A stretch of 12,331 nt of DNA from positions 1 through 12,331 of the forward strand of contig DATDXW010000046.1 in NCBI GenBank assembly GCA_035289125.1, in the 5' to 3' direction. Below, piece after piece: positions 12,127 to 12,331 of the stretch. The first letter of the stretch is position 1. Each line of letters starts with the position of its first letter. The notes below the pieces were generated by a model. The model saw only the letters and a program-made list of their open reading frames with translations, had not been told where the DNA came from and did no database searches. The translations under genes and the position numbers were made by a program. The stretch is from JACQID01 sp035289125. GTDB lineage: Archaea; Aenigmatarchaeota; Aenigmatarchaeia; GW2011-AR5.

Positions 12127-12331
12127 GCGTCAGTAAATCCAGCATGGTCGGGACTAATTTCTACATGACGTTATCTTTCCTGCTTCTCGCAGTGTCATTC
12201 GCCGCTCCCCCGAACGGGCTTACGGTTTACCATCCGGCGAGCCAGATAATCGCCGGCATTTTCCCGGAGAACTACACGATAAACGGCACGCTGAACATCA
12301 CGCCGACGACGAGCGCGGGGACAAACTTTTT
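12123..12331 (+). CDS. Secreted protein, 5' part only
   Basis: From ATG 12123 the frame runs off the right edge after 69 codons. A signal peptide is clear: TNFYMTLSFLLLAVSFAAPP (~11-30), with an AxA-like end before PPNG. The mature start is polar with N-glycosylation sequons (ENYT, NGTLNIT). GGAGG (12106-12110) precedes the ATG by about 12 bases, and the ATG overlaps the stop of the PIN relic. It is likely a surface or exported protein. The visible part is too short to assign a family. Confidence 0.7.
   Translation, partial: MSVSKSSMVGTNFYMTLSFLLLAVSFAAPPNGLTVYHPASQIIAGIFPENYTINGTLNITPTTSAGTNF

Overview
The window is archaeal. It encodes an S26e-type ribosomal protein (a family of archaea and eukaryotes, absent from bacteria), a KaiC/RecA-type ATPase beside a VirB11-like secretion ATPase, TATA-box promoters, class III (prepilin-type) signal sequences and a wHTH/PIN toxin-antitoxin remnant. 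Small compact genes with many stop/start overlaps, and a set of short single-TM pilin-like proteins, fit a DPANN-type archaeon such as a micrarchaeote or relative. The lineage is inference only.

Layout. (1) 1-668: the 3' end of a C-terminally anchored surface protein. (2) About 669-1770: an AT-rich island with a wHTH regulator (+) and a convergent, overlapping Rossmann-like protein of unknown function (-). (3) 1887-2180: rps26e. (4) 2265-4764: a VirB11/ArlI-like pilus ATPase overlapping a KaiC-like ATPase. (5) 4765-5168: a gene gap with a frameshifted reverse-strand relic. (6) 5169-6883: two overlapping one-domain T2SF (TadB/TadC-like) membrane platform genes. (7) 6884-7449: a repeat-rich gap with large palindromes. 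(8) 7450-11404: one secreted protein and five pilin-like proteins in a tight same-strand array. (9) 11405-11703: an inverted copy of the gap repeat. (10) 11704-12126: a wHTH gene and a truncated PIN-domain relic separated by a 29-bp direct duplication. (11) 12123-end: the start of another secreted protein.

Together, blocks 4, 6 and 8 form an archaeal type IV pilus-like (Tad/archaellum-related) apparatus: motor ATPase, KaiC-like partner, split inner-membrane platform, and several pilins or pseudopilins. No prepilin peptidase is in the window.

The standout signal is a family of short palindromic elements in the pilin array. Their common core reads ATATGGGATACG, then one or more hairpins with C-GNA-G triloops, then GGGTATTATT. 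A copy sits at the start of every one of the five pilin-like genes, between the ancestral-looking overlapping start codon and the prepilin cleavage site. In four genes it can be read in frame as part of the leader. Stems differ between copies with compensating changes while the GNA loop is kept. One copy is an 88-bp cloverleaf-like structure and another is an exact 58-bp tandem duplication. I know of no description of such an element, which resembles in concept bacterial REP elements and Rickettsia palindromic elements. A second, larger repeat family flanks the pilin array in inverted orientation.
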